This document shows positions 17,997 through 27,974 of a DNA stretch of 64,000 nucleotides, in pieces (within the stretch, counting starts at the first letter, position 1; each line of letters begins with the position of its first letter). Both the position numbers and the translations under genes were made by a program. The notes beneath the pieces are model-generated. The model was not told where the DNA came from. It saw only the letters and a program-made list of their open reading frames with translations, and did not search any database. The stretch is from an uncultured bacterium (lineage in GTDB: Bacteria; Cyanobacteriota; Vampirovibrionia; Gastranaerophilales; Gastranaerophilaceae), in contig CASGEL010000002.1 of assembly GCA_949300485.1 (NCBI GenBank), positions 124,001 to 188,000 of the forward strand. The letters are read 5' to 3'.

Positions 17997-18230
17997 ATGG
18001 CAGATTCAAAAATTTTAGCAACGATTGAAAGATCAGACACAGAACAATTACAAATTTCCGTAAGCGAATATAAAGGCAGAAGCTATCTGAATATGAGAAT
18101 ATTCTACACTACAGATGACGGTGCGACCTGGCTTCCTACCAAAAAAGGTGTAACCTTCTCCCCGGATCAGCTTGATTTATTAACAGAAGCCATAGAAGAA
18201 GCAAAAAAAGAATTTATGGCTGCTGAATAG
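17997..18230 (+). CDS. PC4/Sub1-like single-stranded DNA-binding protein
   Basis: A 77-residue protein matching the transcriptional coactivator p15 (PC4) family: a curved beta sheet (ILATIERSDTEQLQISVSEYKGRSYLNMRIFYTTDDGATWLPTK) followed by SPDQLDLLTEAIEEAKKE as the C-terminal helix. Bacterial members bind single-stranded nucleic acid as dimers. It has a strong AAGGAG site before ATG 17997 and lies between the pcrA and priA helicase genes, which fits a role in DNA metabolism. The role here is inferred from family and context. Confidence 0.75.
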   Translation: MADSKILATIERSDTEQLQISVSEYKGRSYLNMRIFYTTDDGATWLPTKKGVTFSPDQLDLLTEAIEEAKKEFMAAE

Positions 18231-18272
18231 GAAACTATTATAAATATTATTTAGAAAAAGGATTATTAAATA

Positions 18273-20576
18273 GTGGAAGACGGTATTCAAAACAAATTAT
18301 TTGAAATTCCGACCCGTAAATTAACACTAAAAAAGCGGGACACTTCTAACGATGTTAATAATCCTTTTCTTCATAAATATGCAGTGTGTCTTGTAAATAT
18401 CAAAGCAATGGGAGTGAGGACTTTCAGTTACATTATTCCTGAGGATATGCAAGATAAAATTAAAATAGGACAAGCGCTTCTTGTACCGTTTGGAAGGCAG
18501 GGATTAATTAATGCTTTTTGCGTGGGATTTTCTGATTATTTACCGCCTGAAATAAAAGCCAAACGAATAAGCAAAATTTTAGATGAAACCCCGTTATTTT
18601 CAGTAGAATACCTAAAACTTTTAGAATGGGTAGCAAATTATTATTGCACAGATTTAATAACAGTTCTTAATGCTGCAATTCCGCTAAAATTAATTGAAAA
18701 ATCGCTAAAAACAGAACTGTCAATAGAATATATAAAAACAGACGGCGCAACAAAGCGTCAGCTTGAAATTTTAGAAAAACTGCAAACATTAGGAAAAATT
18801 CCGCTGGTTGAATTTGAAAAACTTGTGAAAACAACACGTACCACAATAAAAAAATTAGAAGCACTTGGCTGCATAAAACTAACAGAAGAACAAATTTACA
18901 GAAACCCGCTTGACATACTAAATATTGATAAGAAAGAAGAATTATATCAATTATCAGAAACGCAGCAAAAAGTTTATGAAGGTATTTCAAAACAAATTAA
19001 AGAAGAAAAATCTCCACAAATTCTTCTACATGGGATAACCGCCAGCGGAAAGACAGAAGTTTATTTCAAATTGATTGATGATACAATAAAGTCCGGTAAA
19101 AATGTTTTATTTTTAGCTCCTGAAATTGCACTTGCATCGCAATTAACAAAACGATTAGCAAGAAAATTCGGAACAAAAGATGTTGCGATATGGCACAGCA
19201 GCATCTCAGAAGGTGAACGTTATGATGTTTGGCAAAAATTATACAAAGATGAAATAAAAATACTTGCCGGTGCCAGATCCGCAGTGTTTGCACCATTAAA
19301 AAATATCGGACTTATAATCATTGACGAAGAACATGAAAGTGCATATAAACAAACTTCCCCGGCTCCAAGATATGATGCAAGGCTTGTTGCAAGAAAGTTA
19401 TCGGAATTTAATAACTGTCCGCTGCTTCTTGGCTCTGCAACTCCTGATATTTCAAGCTATTACAGGGCAATAAATTCAAATCACCTTTATGAAATGCTAA
19501 CAAGATATAACAACGCTAAAGTTGCACCGGTTACGGTCATAAATATGCAGGAATATGGAAGAGCAGCATACAAAAGTCTTATTTCAAAACCTCTGCAAAC
19601 AGCAATAAAAGAAACTTTAGATAATAAGCAGCAAGTAATACTTCTAATAAACCGCCGCGGATACTCAACCTACACTCAATGCCAAGGATGCGGACATGTT
19701 ATTGAATGCCCGAACTGTGCAATCCCTATGATATGGCATGCTAAAGACAACATGCTAAAATGCCATTATTGTAATCACGCAGAGTATTTTCCGGATGTAT
19801 GCCCGAACTGCGGATTTGACGGACTAAAAAATTCAGGAACAGGAACCCAAAAAATTGAACAGTACATAAAAGACCTTTATCCTGATTATAATGTCGAAAG
19901 AATAGACAGTGATGTTCTTGTTCGTAAAGGAGAACATATAAGACTTTTAGAAAAATTCCAAAAAGGTGATATTGATATCCTTGTAGGAACACAAATGATA
20001 GCAAAAGGATTAGATAACCCGAATGTTACTCTTGTCGGGGTAATTTCTGCTGATGCAAGTTTCAACCTGCCTGACTTCAGAGCATCAGAAAGAGGTTTTC
20101 AATTACTTACGCAGGTTGCAGGACGTGCAGGACGAGGAGAATTTAAAGGTCGGGTTTTATTTCAGACCTACAATCCCGAATATTATGCATTAGAAAGTGC
20201 AAAATCACAAAATTATATGGAATTCTACAAAAAAGAAATCGCATCAAGAGAAGATTTTGATTATCCGCCGTTTAGCCAGATTATCAGATTAATTCTAAGC
20301 TCGCAAAATAAATTTCGTGCAGAAAAAGCCGCTCAGGAAATTGCATTGAGATTATGCACAATGATAGAAAAATTCGGATTTGGTGAACGTCTTGAAGTTC
20401 TTGGCCCTACAGCTTGTGTTATTGAACGGATAAACAGCTATTACAGATTTCAGATACTTATCAAAAATAAGTTAGAAGCAAAAGGACATCAATTTGTTTC
20501 GAGTTTTTTAAACAAAATTAGTTCGCCAAAGGATATAAGAATGACAATCGACGTTGACCCACTCGATATTTTATAG
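18273..20576 (+). CDS. priA: Primosomal protein N' (replication restart helicase PriA)
   Basis: A 767-residue PriA that reloads the replicative helicase at stalled forks. The 3'-DNA-binding domain begins at YAVCLVNIKAMGVRTFSYIIPE, a winged helix follows, Walker A is GITASGKTE (Lys260) and the DEAH-type motif is IIDEEHESAYKQ. Eight zinc-binding cysteines run from CQGCGHVIECPNC to CHYCNHAEYFPDVCPNCG. GTQMIAKGLDNPNVTLVGV and QVAGRAGRGEFKGRV complete the helicase core. The start is GTG 18273 with AAAAGG 11 bases upstream. It is 42 bases after the PC4-like gene and may be co-transcribed with it. Confidence 0.95.
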   Translation: MEDGIQNKLFEIPTRKLTLKKRDTSNDVNNPFLHKYAVCLVNIKAMGVRTFSYIIPEDMQDKIKIGQALLVPFGRQGLINAFCVGFSDYLPPEIKAKRISKILDETPLFSVEYLKLLEWVANYYCTDLITVLNAAIPLKLIEKSLKTELSIEYIKTDGATKRQLEILEKLQTLGKIPLVEFEKLVKTTRTTIKKLEALGCIKLTEEQIYRNPLDILNIDKKEELYQLSETQQKVYEGISKQIKEEKSPQILLHGITASGKTEVYFKLIDDTIKSGKNVLFLAPEIALASQLTKRLARKFGTKDVAIWHSSISEGERYDVWQKLYKDEIKILAGARSAVFAPLKNIGLIIIDEEHESAYKQTSPAPRYDARLVARKLSEFNNCPLLLGSATPDISSYYRAINSNHLYEMLTRYNNAKVAPVTVINMQEYGRAAYKSLISKPLQTAIKETLDNKQQVILLINRRGYSTYTQCQGCGHVIECPNCAIPMIWHAKDNMLKCHYCNHAEYFPDVCPNCGFDGLKNSGTGTQKIEQYIKDLYPDYNVERIDSDVLVRKGEHIRLLEKFQKGDIDILVGTQMIAKGLDNPNVTLVGVISADASFNLPDFRASERGFQLLTQVAGRAGRGEFKGRVLFQTYNPEYYALESAKSQNYMEFYKKEIASREDFDYPPFSQIIRLILSSQNKFRAEKAAQEIALRLCTMIEKFGFGERLEVLGPTACVIERINSYYRFQILIKNKLEAKGHQFVSSFLNKISSPKDIRMTIDVDPLDIL

Positions 20577-20586
20577 AATACAATAT

Positions 20587-20952
20587 CTAATTTTTTTTCC
20601 AATAAGGTGTAAAATTATTTATTGCAGATAGTAATTCTTCATAATTTCCATTAAAATTCAGTCCCCTGTCATCTATATACAAAATTGCAGGAATTTTTTG
20701 ATTTGTAACAGATTTAATGTATTCATAAATATTGTATTTTTTCAGCCAATCTTTTACACGTGTAACATCTCTGGTTGTCAAAATAGTTATATTATAATTC
20801 ATAGAAAGCTGCTTTAAAAATTCCGGACATCCCTTTTTTATATCAGCCAAATAATCATTACCCTGCCAGCCGCTATAATTATTCAATACACCATCAAAGT
20901 CTATACAAATATCTTTCTTTTTCATGTTACTAAATATTACTTTTATTCTCAT
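20587..20952 (-). CDS. HAD-superfamily-like protein
   Basis: A 121-residue (or 112 from ATG 20925) protein with ICIDFDGVLNNYSGW, the HAD D-x-D-G motif I. LTTRDVTRVKDWLKKYNI is a motif II-like Thr-Thr-Arg stretch, and LYIDDRGLNFNG is the acidic motif IV. This layout matches small HAD phosphatase-like proteins often annotated as hypothetical or phage-related. Catalysis is plausible; the substrate is unknown. Neither start has a clear ribosome site, and homologous proteins tend to begin near the second Met. It converges on priA with 10 bases between stops. Confidence 0.6.
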   Translation of the reverse strand: MRIKVIFSNMKKKDICIDFDGVLNNYSGWQGNDYLADIKKGCPEFLKQLSMNYNITILTTRDVTRVKDWLKKYNIYEYIKSVTNQKIPAILYIDDRGLNFNGNYEELLSAINNFTPYWKKN

Positions 20953-20985
20953 ACATTAGAATAATAATATAGTTTATAGACATTT

Positions 20986-21015
20986 TTGTCAACTTGTATG
21001 AGAAATATATATACT
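20986..21015 (+). promoter_or_regulatory. Promoter of the HTH gene, predicted leaderless
   Basis: TTGTCA (20986-20991), 18 bases, TATACT (21010-21015). The -10 ends 6 bases before the ATG at 21022 and no Shine-Dalgarno sequence is present. The -35 overlaps the small inverted repeat GACA-TTTT-TGTC, a possible autoregulatory site. Confidence 0.5.
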
Positions 21016-21021
21016 TAAATT

Positions 21022-21231
21022 ATGTACATAGTTAACTTATATAATATTCGTTGGAGAAAAAAATATACCCAAGAAGAAATCATGACAGCAACGGGATTAA
21101 GCAGAAATACCGTTAATAGATTATTTAAGTGCCAATATTATGACTTCAAACTTAGTACATTAGAAACTATTGCAAAATTTTTTAATTGTAAAATAAATGA
21201 TATCCTAATTGAAGTGGATGATAAAAACTAA
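21022..21231 (+). CDS. Small XRE-type helix-turn-helix regulator
   Basis: A 69-residue protein that is essentially one Cro/CI-type HTH domain: LYNIRWRKKYTQEEIMTATGLSRNTVNRLF (helices 1-3) and STLETIAKFFNCKINDILIE (helices 4-5). It is similar in layout to plasmid or antitoxin-type XRE regulators and to YozG-like proteins. No toxin gene is adjacent; the nearest neighbours are the divergent HAD-like gene and a convergent secreted protein. The leaderless-looking promoter with an inverted repeat suggests self-regulation. Confidence 0.75.
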   Translation: MYIVNLYNIRWRKKYTQEEIMTATGLSRNTVNRLFKCQYYDFKLSTLETIAKFFNCKINDILIEVDDKN

Positions 21232-21235
21232 AACG

Positions 21236-21254
21236 TGTGACAATATCACATTTT
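21236..21254 (+). terminator. Weak hairpin after the HTH gene
   Basis: TGTGA-CAATA-TCACA followed by TTTTAT, starting 5 bases after the stop codon. The stem is only 5 bp, so it is a weak terminator at best. Confidence 0.35.
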
Positions 21255-21259
21255 ATAAT

Positions 21260-21643
21260 TTATTTAACTACTATATACCCTTCAGAATCTTTTATTAACG
21301 GAATTGTAAATTTTTCACCGTTTTTAAGAGTAATTGCTATAAAACACTTGCCAATTTGACTGCAACTGCCATCACCTGTAAAAGTCCAATCACCATAATA
21401 TTTTGTTTTTAGAACACTGCCGCTTGTTATAGTATCTGTCATCCCGAGTGCAAAATATTTGGCAAGACCTTCCGAGCTATAACCATACTCTTTGCCTCTG
21501 CCAATTGCACTGTTAAACTGGGCAACCTCTGATGCTGTTTGAACAGCCTTCCTTTTTGCATAACTATCAGGTGCAGCATTAACAATTAAGGTACTTAAGC
21601 AAAATAATACAGCTATCAGGAAAAGAACTTTAAACTTTTTCAA
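21260..21643 (-). CDS. Small secreted protein of unknown function
   Basis: A 127-residue protein with a clear Sec signal peptide (KFKVLFLIAVLFCLSTLIVNA, cut near residue 24). The mature part includes GDWTFTGDGSCSQIGKCFIAI with two cysteines, then a short basic/hydrophobic tail. No family was recognised; the C-terminal GDWTF...C...C block faintly recalls pilin-like or lipocalin-like beta domains but is not enough for a call. The start is TTG 21643, 9 bases after a GGAG site that overlaps the gyrA stop. It is therefore probably translated from the gyrA transcript. Confidence 0.6.
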   Translation of the reverse strand: MKKFKVLFLIAVLFCLSTLIVNAAPDSYAKRKAVQTASEVAQFNSAIGRGKEYGYSSEGLAKYFALGMTDTITSGSVLKTKYYGDWTFTGDGSCSQIGKCFIAITLKNGEKFTIPLIKDSEGYIVVK

Positions 21644-21656
21644 TATACATTACTCC

Positions 21657-24218
21657 TTAATTGTTATTATCCTGCGAATTGTCAAGCAGGCTTGTTTGTT
21701 GCGCATCTTCTGCCTGTACAGTATTACTTTCTGAAGTTGATTTAATTGTTACATCATCTTCATCAGGATTAACAATCTTATTAACAGAGCAAACAGTATC
21801 TCCATCGACCAGGTTCTGAGCTCTTACACCTGTTGCAGGACGACCCTGACAGGAAATTGAACCGGCATTCAATCTTGTTACAACACCGTTTGCAGTAACC
21901 ATCATAATATCATCGGAATCTCTTACGATAGTTAACGCAACAAGTCTTGAGTTGCTTGATTTAAACTTAGTTGCAATAAGTCCGATACCGCCTCTGTTTT
22001 GGGTTCTAAATTCAGACAATTTTGTACGTTTTCCAAAACCGTCAGAAGTTACAACAAGCAAATCAGCATCATAGTCCTGCGGAACAATATCGCAGCCAAC
22101 AATTTCATCGCCCGTACGTAATTTCATAGAAATTACACCTCTTGCACTTCTGCCCAGCGGTCTTAAATCCTGAATAGGGAATCTTATCGCCATACCGCAT
22201 GAAGTTCCGATGATAATTTCATCTTTTGCGGTTGCAAGTTTTACCCAGCACAGGCTGTCACCTTCATCAAGTCCGATTGCAATAATACCGTTTCTTCTGA
22301 TATTAGAGAAGTTATCCAGTTCAATACGCTTGATATAACCTTTTTTAGTAAGCATTATCAAGTTCAAATCTTTAGAGAAACTGCTTACAGGTACAACTGC
22401 CGTAATCTGTTCATCCTGATCAATAGGAAGAACATTGACTATAGGAAGACCTTTTGCCTGACGACCGCCTTCAGGGAAATCGTAGACATTCAAGCTATAT
22501 ACAGTACCTTTTGAAGAGAAGAACAGAACTTTGTCATGCATCATTGCAGTAAAGAAATGTTGAATATCATCATCTTCTTTTGTCTTCATACCTGACTTTC
22601 CGCGAGTTGCACGATTTTGTCTTTCAAATGTATCCAATGAAATCCTCTTCAAATACCCTTGATGCGTAATAAATACAGCCATAGGAGTATTAGGAGTTAA
22701 ATCTTCAATAGTAACCTCGCCTTGCTCCGGAAGAATTTGAGTTTTTCTGTCATCTCCGTATTTTTCTTTATCTTCTAGCAGCTCAGCCTTGATAATATCA
22801 AGAATTTTCTGACGGCTTGCAAGTATTGATTCGTATTCCTCAATCTTTTTCAATAATTCATCATACTCAGCTTTAACTTTATCTTGTTCCAAACCTGTCA
22901 AACGTCTTAATTGCATTTCAAGAATCGCATTAGCCTGATCAACATCAAGACCAAACCTGCTCATCAATCCGTCACGAGCATCATCAGTAGTTTTAGAGTT
23001 TTTGATAAGTTCAATAACTTCATCGATTGAACCCAAAGCAATAATTAACCCCGCCAAAATATGAGCTCTGATTTTAGCTTTTTTCAGGAAGAAAATAGTT
23101 CTTCTTGTAACAATTTCAATTCTGTGTTCAACAAATTCATTTAACACTTCATACAAATTCATCAAACGTGGCTGTTTACCGCAAAGAGCAACCATGTTTA
23201 CACCAAATGTAGTTGCAAGCTGTGTATATTTGAATAAATTATTTTTAACAACATCCGGTTTAGCATCACGCTTCAATTCGATAACAATTCTCATACCTTC
23301 ACGGTCTGATTCATCACGAATATCAGAAATACCGTTAATCCTTTGATCCTTAACAAGTTCTGCAATTTTTTCAATCAACTGAGCCTTATTAACCTGATAA
23401 GGAATTTCCGTAACGACAATCGCTGTTCTGGCCTGTCTTCCGCCGCCACCTGCAATTTCTTCAAACCCTGCTACAGCAGACATCTTGATAGAGCCTCTGC
23501 CTGTTTCATAAGCCTGTTTTATATCATTCAAGCCTATTATTGTAGCTGCAGTAGGAAAATCCGGCCCCTTAATATATTCCATAAGTTCAGGAACAGTAAT
23601 CTGCGGATTATCAATTAATGCGATTGTTCCGTCTACAACTTCACAAAGGTTATGAGGCGGAATATTAGTAGCCATACCGACAGCAATACCTGAAACCCCG
23701 TTTAATAAAAGCATTGGAAGTCTAACAGGAAGTACTGAAGGCTCTTGCAATGAACCGTCAAAGTTAGGTTCAAATTCAACTGTTTCACAATCTATATCAG
23801 CAAGCATAGACTGGGTAATCTTGTGCATTCTGGCTTCTGTATAACGCATTGCAGCCGCACCGTCGCCATCAACAGAACCGAAGTTTCCATGCCCGTCAAC
23901 CATCAAATATCTTGTAGAGAAATCCTGAGCCATACGAACTAATGCTTCATAAACAGAACTGTCACCATGCGGGTGATATTTACCTAATACTTCACCGACA
24001 ATTCTTGCACATTTTTTAAACGGCTTATCAGGATACATACCGAGTTCATTCATCGCATATAAAATACGTCTGTGAACCGGTTTTAAACCATCTCTTACAT
24101 CAGGTAATGCACGTCCGACAATTACACTCATAGCATAATCTATATATGAACGCTTCATTTCTTCTCTTATATTAACGGGAACTATATTTCCATGGTTAAA
24201 CATATTTTGCTGAGTCAA
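21657..24218 (-). CDS. gyrA: DNA gyrase subunit A
   Basis: An 853-residue GyrA, the DNA-cutting subunit of gyrase. The active-site tyrosine is Tyr126 in RYTEARM. The quinolone region reads [11 protein letters not shown], with serine kept at the E. coli Ser83 position and Glu at the Asp87 position, so no classical resistance change is seen. Six beta-propeller blades follow. The GyrA box reads QNRATRGK, unlike QRRGGRG of proteobacteria and like cyanobacterial enzymes as I recall them. The start is TTG 24218, exactly 8 bases after GGAGG; the frame is open to 24263 but upstream codons lack a site. gyrB is not in the window. Confidence 0.95.
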   Translation of the reverse strand: MTQQNMFNHGNIVPVNIREEMKRSYIDYAMSVIVGRALPDVRDGLKPVHRRILYAMNELGMYPDKPFKKCARIVGEVLGKYHPHGDSSVYEALVRMAQDFSTRYLMVDGHGNFGSVDGDGAAAMRYTEARMHKITQSMLADIDCETVEFEPNFDGSLQEPSVLPVRLPMLLLNGVSGIAVGMATNIPPHNLCEVVDGTIALIDNPQITVPELMEYIKGPDFPTAATIIGLNDIKQAYETGRGSIKMSAVAGFEEIAGGGGRQARTAIVVTEIPYQVNKAQLIEKIAELVKDQRINGISDIRDESDREGMRIVIELKRDAKPDVVKNNLFKYTQLATTFGVNMVALCGKQPRLMNLYEVLNEFVEHRIEIVTRRTIFFLKKAKIRAHILAGLIIALGSIDEVIELIKNSKTTDDARDGLMSRFGLDVDQANAILEMQLRRLTGLEQDKVKAEYDELLKKIEEYESILASRQKILDIIKAELLEDKEKYGDDRKTQILPEQGEVTIEDLTPNTPMAVFITHQGYLKRISLDTFERQNRATRGKSGMKTKEDDDIQHFFTAMMHDKVLFFSSKGTVYSLNVYDFPEGGRQAKGLPIVNVLPIDQDEQITAVVPVSSFSKDLNLIMLTKKGYIKRIELDNFSNIRRNGIIAIGLDEGDSLCWVKLATAKDEIIIGTSCGMAIRFPIQDLRPLGRSARGVISMKLRTGDEIVGCDIVPQDYDADLLVVTSDGFGKRTKLSEFRTQNRGGIGLIATKFKSSNSRLVALTIVRDSDDIMMVTANGVVTRLNAGSISCQGRPATGVRAQNLVDGDTVCSVNKIVNPDEDDVTIKSTSESNTVQAEDAQQTSLLDNSQDNNN

Positions 24219-24251
24219 TACTCTATCCTCCAGTCTGTACTCCTTAGTATT

Positions 24252-24262
24252 AGTATAGCACA
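24252..24262 (-). promoter_or_regulatory. gyrA promoter, extended -10
   Basis: The minus strand reads TGTGC-TATACT. A TAGTCA hexamer 18 bases upstream could serve as -35. Transcription would start near 24245, leaving about 27 bases that contain the GGAGG site used for the TTG start. Confidence 0.6.
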
Positions 24263-24400
24263 AATATAAAGTTTATGACTAAATCTTAACATGGGGTAAA
24301 GATTTTGTTACTATATAAAATAACCGCATAAAATTTTCCGAACATAAAAATTTGTTATGCTCTTAATAATTTGCAGGAAATAGAAATGCATAAGAACTTT

Positions 24401-26263
24401 CTACATAATCCATTTTACATTTTCTTTTTTTACAACAGCAGGATTACCGGCAACAAGAGTATTTGGAGGAACATCTTTTGTAACAACAGCTCCTGCTGCG
24501 ATTATTGCACCGCTGCCTATAGTAACACCTTTTAATATCGTAGCCCCTTGACAAATCCATACTCTGTCACCTATAACAACAGGTTTACTAGGATTCAAAC
24601 ATTTACCGTCACTATTTATTATTGAATGAAAATCAGAATCTGCGATATAACAATTAAATGATATTGCCACATTTCTGCCAATTGTTATGCTGTTTTCACA
24701 ATGAATAATTGTTCCCTGATTTACATAACCTGAGCCTAAAGTTACCGTAGCATTTTTTCTTAACCTTATTTGCGTATTCGGATATAATCTGAATTCACCA
24801 TCTACCTTCAAATTTGCATTATCTTCCAAAGCTACAATACATTCAGCATTAGAACCCGGAATTAATTTTTGATTTAACACCAGCTTGCCTTTTCCCGTAA
24901 TTTTACCCGTATTTGATTTATCCCGAATAATTGTATTTCCGTATTTTACAATATTTGCAGTATATCTTTCGCAGTTATTATTTGGTGATATGTTATCGTT
25001 ACTACATGCCGGAATCTCTTCATAACTTTTTGTAATAAATTCCGCATCAGAAGCACATAAATAGCTGCCATTTTCGGAAATAACGATTCCTTCCGGCTTT
25101 GCTTTTTTCATCAATCTGATAGCAAGCTCTTTCATTTTCGGAGTTAACGGCTTAAACAGGTCACTTGAAATAGTTATTCTTTTACAGCCTACAGATTTTG
25201 CTATTTCAAAAAATCCGTCAATATCTTCTTCATTATCATTTATACCTTCAAGGAAAATATATTTTAGAATAAAATTAACATCTTTATACGGATATTTTTT
25301 CATATTTTCAACAACCCGGTCAAAAGCATCAACCTGTTTAACTTTTTTATATGTTTCTCTCGTACCTGCATCTAAAGAAGTTTGAACTTTTATAACTCTG
25401 CCAGTTTTTAAGAATTGTGCAAACTTCTCTCTATAAATAGACCCATTTGTAATAAAAGAAACTCTCCATTTTGTTTTTAACAAAATATCAAAAATTTTGT
25501 CACAATCTTTATTTGCACAAAATTCGCCATTAGAAAGGTTAATATTAAAATCTGAATTATCTAATTCAGGCATTTCTGATAGTTGTTTGATAATTTCATA
25601 AGTTGTAAAACCATCTTTATCATCCTTTAAGTGTTGTAATTGACCTTCTGCAAAACAATAAATACATTTGAAATTACAAACATCCCCAGGTTGATTTGTC
25701 CCAAAACTTACGGTATCTAATTTTACCTTTTTGGGCCAAAAGCCGGGTTTTAAATGAGGACATTTAGAACAATCATTTTCTTCACCTTTTCTAATCTTTT
25801 CAATAAGTTCTGTTGAGTATTTTGTCCAGTGAGCTATCCTTTCTTTTATAGTTCCTGATGTCGGAATAATCGGATATTGCTTAACAATACAACATGGTGA
25901 AAAATTGTGTTTTCTATAACTGATGAAATGCCCAAGATATTTACAACCAAGTCTGTATTCTAAATCGGCTTCAAAAAAGTGAATTCTTTCCGGAGGCATT
26001 TTTGATAACAAAATTTTAGCCGTATTTGTTGCCACTCTGTAAGTTACCCAAACATCAGCATCAGGATATCTTTTTAAGGCTTCATCTATTGATACAACAT
26101 CATACTTATCCAGCAATTTTTTATTATTATATTTATATAACTCTTTGTCCTTATCTGCAAACAGAACGGGCTCACCCGTCATAGAAATATATTCATCAAT
26201 TTTCTTTGAAATACTATTTGTAATTCCATAATAAATAACCGGTTTATTATTTTCTTGTTCCAT
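24401..26263 (-). CDS. Radical SAM enzyme fused to a left-handed beta-helix acyltransferase
   Basis: A 620-residue two-enzyme fusion. Residues 1-120 form an alpha/beta region ([18 protein letters not shown]...) resembling a nucleotide- or sugar-binding fold. C165 and C168 (CSKCPHL) may hold an extra metal. The radical SAM core starts at C196, C200 and C203 ([10 protein letters not shown]) and runs to about 400 ([38 protein letters not shown]). Residues about 445-620 are a hexapeptide-repeat acetyltransferase ([47 protein letters not shown]) of the WbbJ/maltose-acetyltransferase type. It follows the CapA-like gene by 20 bases with GAGG upstream. A role in surface-sugar modification is inferred. 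Confidence 0.75.
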   Translation of the reverse strand: MEQENNKPVIYYGITNSISKKIDEYISMTGEPVLFADKDKELYKYNNKKLLDKYDVVSIDEALKRYPDADVWVTYRVATNTAKILLSKMPPERIHFFEADLEYRLGCKYLGHFISYRKHNFSPCCIVKQYPIIPTSGTIKERIAHWTKYSTELIEKIRKGEENDCSKCPHLKPGFWPKKVKLDTVSFGTNQPGDVCNFKCIYCFAEGQLQHLKDDKDGFTTYEIIKQLSEMPELDNSDFNINLSNGEFCANKDCDKIFDILLKTKWRVSFITNGSIYREKFAQFLKTGRVIKVQTSLDAGTRETYKKVKQVDAFDRVVENMKKYPYKDVNFILKYIFLEGINDNEEDIDGFFEIAKSVGCKRITISSDLFKPLTPKMKELAIRLMKKAKPEGIVISENGSYLCASDAEFITKSYEEIPACSNDNISPNNNCERYTANIVKYGNTIIRDKSNTGKITGKGKLVLNQKLIPGSNAECIVALEDNANLKVDGEFRLYPNTQIRLRKNATVTLGSGYVNQGTIIHCENSITIGRNVAISFNCYIADSDFHSIINSDGKCLNPSKPVVIGDRVWICQGATILKGVTIGSGAIIAAGAVVTKDVPPNTLVAGNPAVVKKENVKWIM

Positions 26264-26283
26264 TATATACCTCTGTTATTAAA

Positions 26284-27339
26284 TTATTCATAATTGAATT
26301 CAATTTTTATTAAATCTGATGATGAATCAACTATGATATTATCCTTTACACTTTCATCATATTCTACTAATAAATCAATAAATTTATCTAATTCATCTTT
26401 CCTCAACAATCTTGTGACCGGATTGAAAGAATGATTATCCATATATATAGGATAAATATTTATCTTTGAATGAACGTTATTGTCTGTTTCAAAAAATTTC
26501 AATTCAGCGACCATGTTATACGGTTCGGTTTTTGCATTGAAATTAGCAGGAAAAATAAAATTACCTATACCATATAAAACAGGTTTACCTTTATAAATTT
26601 CAATTGAATTCATATAATGCGGTCCATGACCAATCACAAAATCAGCACCATAATCAATAAATTTATGAGCATACTCGATTTGTAAATTAGTATTTTTCAT
26701 CAAATCATACCCGAAATGAGGAAACATTATTACTTTAGACTCTTTATCATTTTCTTTTATTGTCTTAATTATATTTTCAGCACTTTCCGGGGTTAATAAA
26801 AAAGCACCGCATTTAGTTTCTTTTGCATAAAAATCGTACTCATTATCATAATCTTTATGGTATTTATACCCGCCAATAACATACAAATTTACATTTCTTT
26901 TATAAAGCGAAATTCGTTTAATAAACGGCATACTGGCTCTGTCTAAATTGATACCGGCTCCAAAAAATCCTATTCCTGAATTTTTCAAAGCATTTTGAGT
27001 ATCCAAAAGCCCTTGCTTATCATAATCTAATATATGATTATTCCCCAGTGAAACTGCTGATATTTTATATTTTTTAAGCAATTGCGGCACAATTTCTTTA
27101 TCCGCCCAATGCAAAACCCTTTTCTTTTGAGCAATACTTGAAGTCGTTACATCTGTCAAAGGTGTTTCCAGATTAGCTATATTAAAATCAAATTTGTTCA
27201 AAAATATTTCAACATTTTCAAACAATACATCATAGCCTTTTTGCCTTAATATATTTATTCTTGCATTACGGTCATACTTGAGCTGATAATTTTCACCAGT
27301 TGTCAAATCACCAAAGAATCCTATACTGTATTCACTCAT
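26284..27339 (-). CDS. CapA/PgsA-like metallophosphoesterase-fold protein
   Basis: A 351-residue protein of the bacterial CapA (PGA_cap) family, a calcineurin-like fold. Visible motifs are GFFGDLTTGE at the start, NLETPLT near 57, SLGNNHILDYDKQGL near 98, MFPHFGYDL, GHGPHYMNSIEIYKGKPVLYGIGNFIF. These are the conserved metal-site residues (Asp, Glu, Asn-His, His, His). There is no signal peptide or membrane anchor, unlike typical capsule CapA, so it may act in the cytoplasm on a surface-sugar precursor. It is translationally close to the radical SAM/acyltransferase fusion downstream. Confidence 0.8.
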   Translation of the reverse strand: MSEYSIGFFGDLTTGENYQLKYDRNARINILRQKGYDVLFENVEIFLNKFDFNIANLETPLTDVTTSSIAQKKRVLHWADKEIVPQLLKKYKISAVSLGNNHILDYDKQGLLDTQNALKNSGIGFFGAGINLDRASMPFIKRISLYKRNVNLYVIGGYKYHKDYDNEYDFYAKETKCGAFLLTPESAENIIKTIKENDKESKVIMFPHFGYDLMKNTNLQIEYAHKFIDYGADFVIGHGPHYMNSIEIYKGKPVLYGIGNFIFPANFNAKTEPYNMVAELKFFETDNNVHSKINIYPIYMDNHSFNPVTRLLRKDELDKFIDLLVEYDESVKDNIIVDSSSDLIKIEFNYE

Positions 27340-27434
27340 AACTCTGCTGCCTTAACTGCTTATAAACTTCATATATTATATTAAAATCTTAATAGCATTC
27401 AATCCTCTTAAATAATGAATAAGCAACATTGAAA

Positions 27435-27492
27435 AATAACGGACTTAAGCCGAGCATGCAAAAGCTTTAAAGCACTTGTTTTTGGATATAAT
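27435..27492 (-). pseudogene. Short remnant related to the 106-residue unknown gene at 28.0-28.3 kb
   Basis: Translated on the minus strand, this intergenic stretch reads KTSALKLLHARLKSVI before running into a stop. Residues about 21-36 of the gene at 27975-28295 read KTTPLKLLHVWLKSVI. Twelve of 16 residues agree, and most base differences are at third positions (T/C changes). No start codon or further similarity is seen, so it looks like a decayed partial copy. Confidence 0.4.
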
Positions 27493-27578
27493 ACATAAAT
27501 TTTACGGTAGCAATTTTTTATTATTTCTTGTTTTTTATTATATTTAAATAACTATTTATTTTTTAAGGAAGCAGATAT

Positions 27579-27968
27579 ATGACAGTCAAAGTAGAAGTTA
27601 CAAAAATTCCTAACAGTAATAACAATACTGTTTCATCCTACAATGAAAATACAATAAATGGTGAAACTAAACGTACATTAAACAGAAAATTTATTGTACC
27701 CCAAAAAAATACCGATGAATTTGTCAAAAAAATAAATAACTCAGAAAAGAATAAAATAATAACAACCGGACTCAGCTTTCTTGCAGGAGTTGGAATAGCT
27801 CTTGGTATAGGTCTAAATTATTTAAAGAAAAATCCAAAATTAGATTATACCTTCCTTGGAATTGCAACTTTAGCAGCAGGTATAATCGCAGCAACCATAC
27901 CTGTATGCATAAATAACCAGAGAGAAAAAAATTTATTTAAAAAACTAAATATTGAAGAAATAAAATAA
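27579..27968 (+). CDS. Small two-segment membrane protein of unknown function
   Basis: A 129-residue protein: a polar N-terminal 55 residues, then two glycine-rich membrane segments, IITTGLSFLAGVGIALGIGL (60-79) and TFLGIATLAAGIIAATIPVC (91-110), and a basic tail. No family is recognised. Residues 43-50 (KNTDEFVK) are nearly identical to residues 44-51 (KNTDEYVK) of the unknown protein at 34944-35492, which also has glycine-zipper membrane segments, so the two may belong to one lineage-specific group. An AAGGAAG site precedes ATG 27579. It converges on the gene at 27975. Confidence 0.65.
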   Translation: MTVKVEVTKIPNSNNNTVSSYNENTINGETKRTLNRKFIVPQKNTDEFVKKINNSEKNKIITTGLSFLAGVGIALGIGLNYLKKNPKLDYTFLGIATLAAGIIAATIPVCINNQREKNLFKKLNIEEIK

Positions 27969-27974
27969 TAAATT

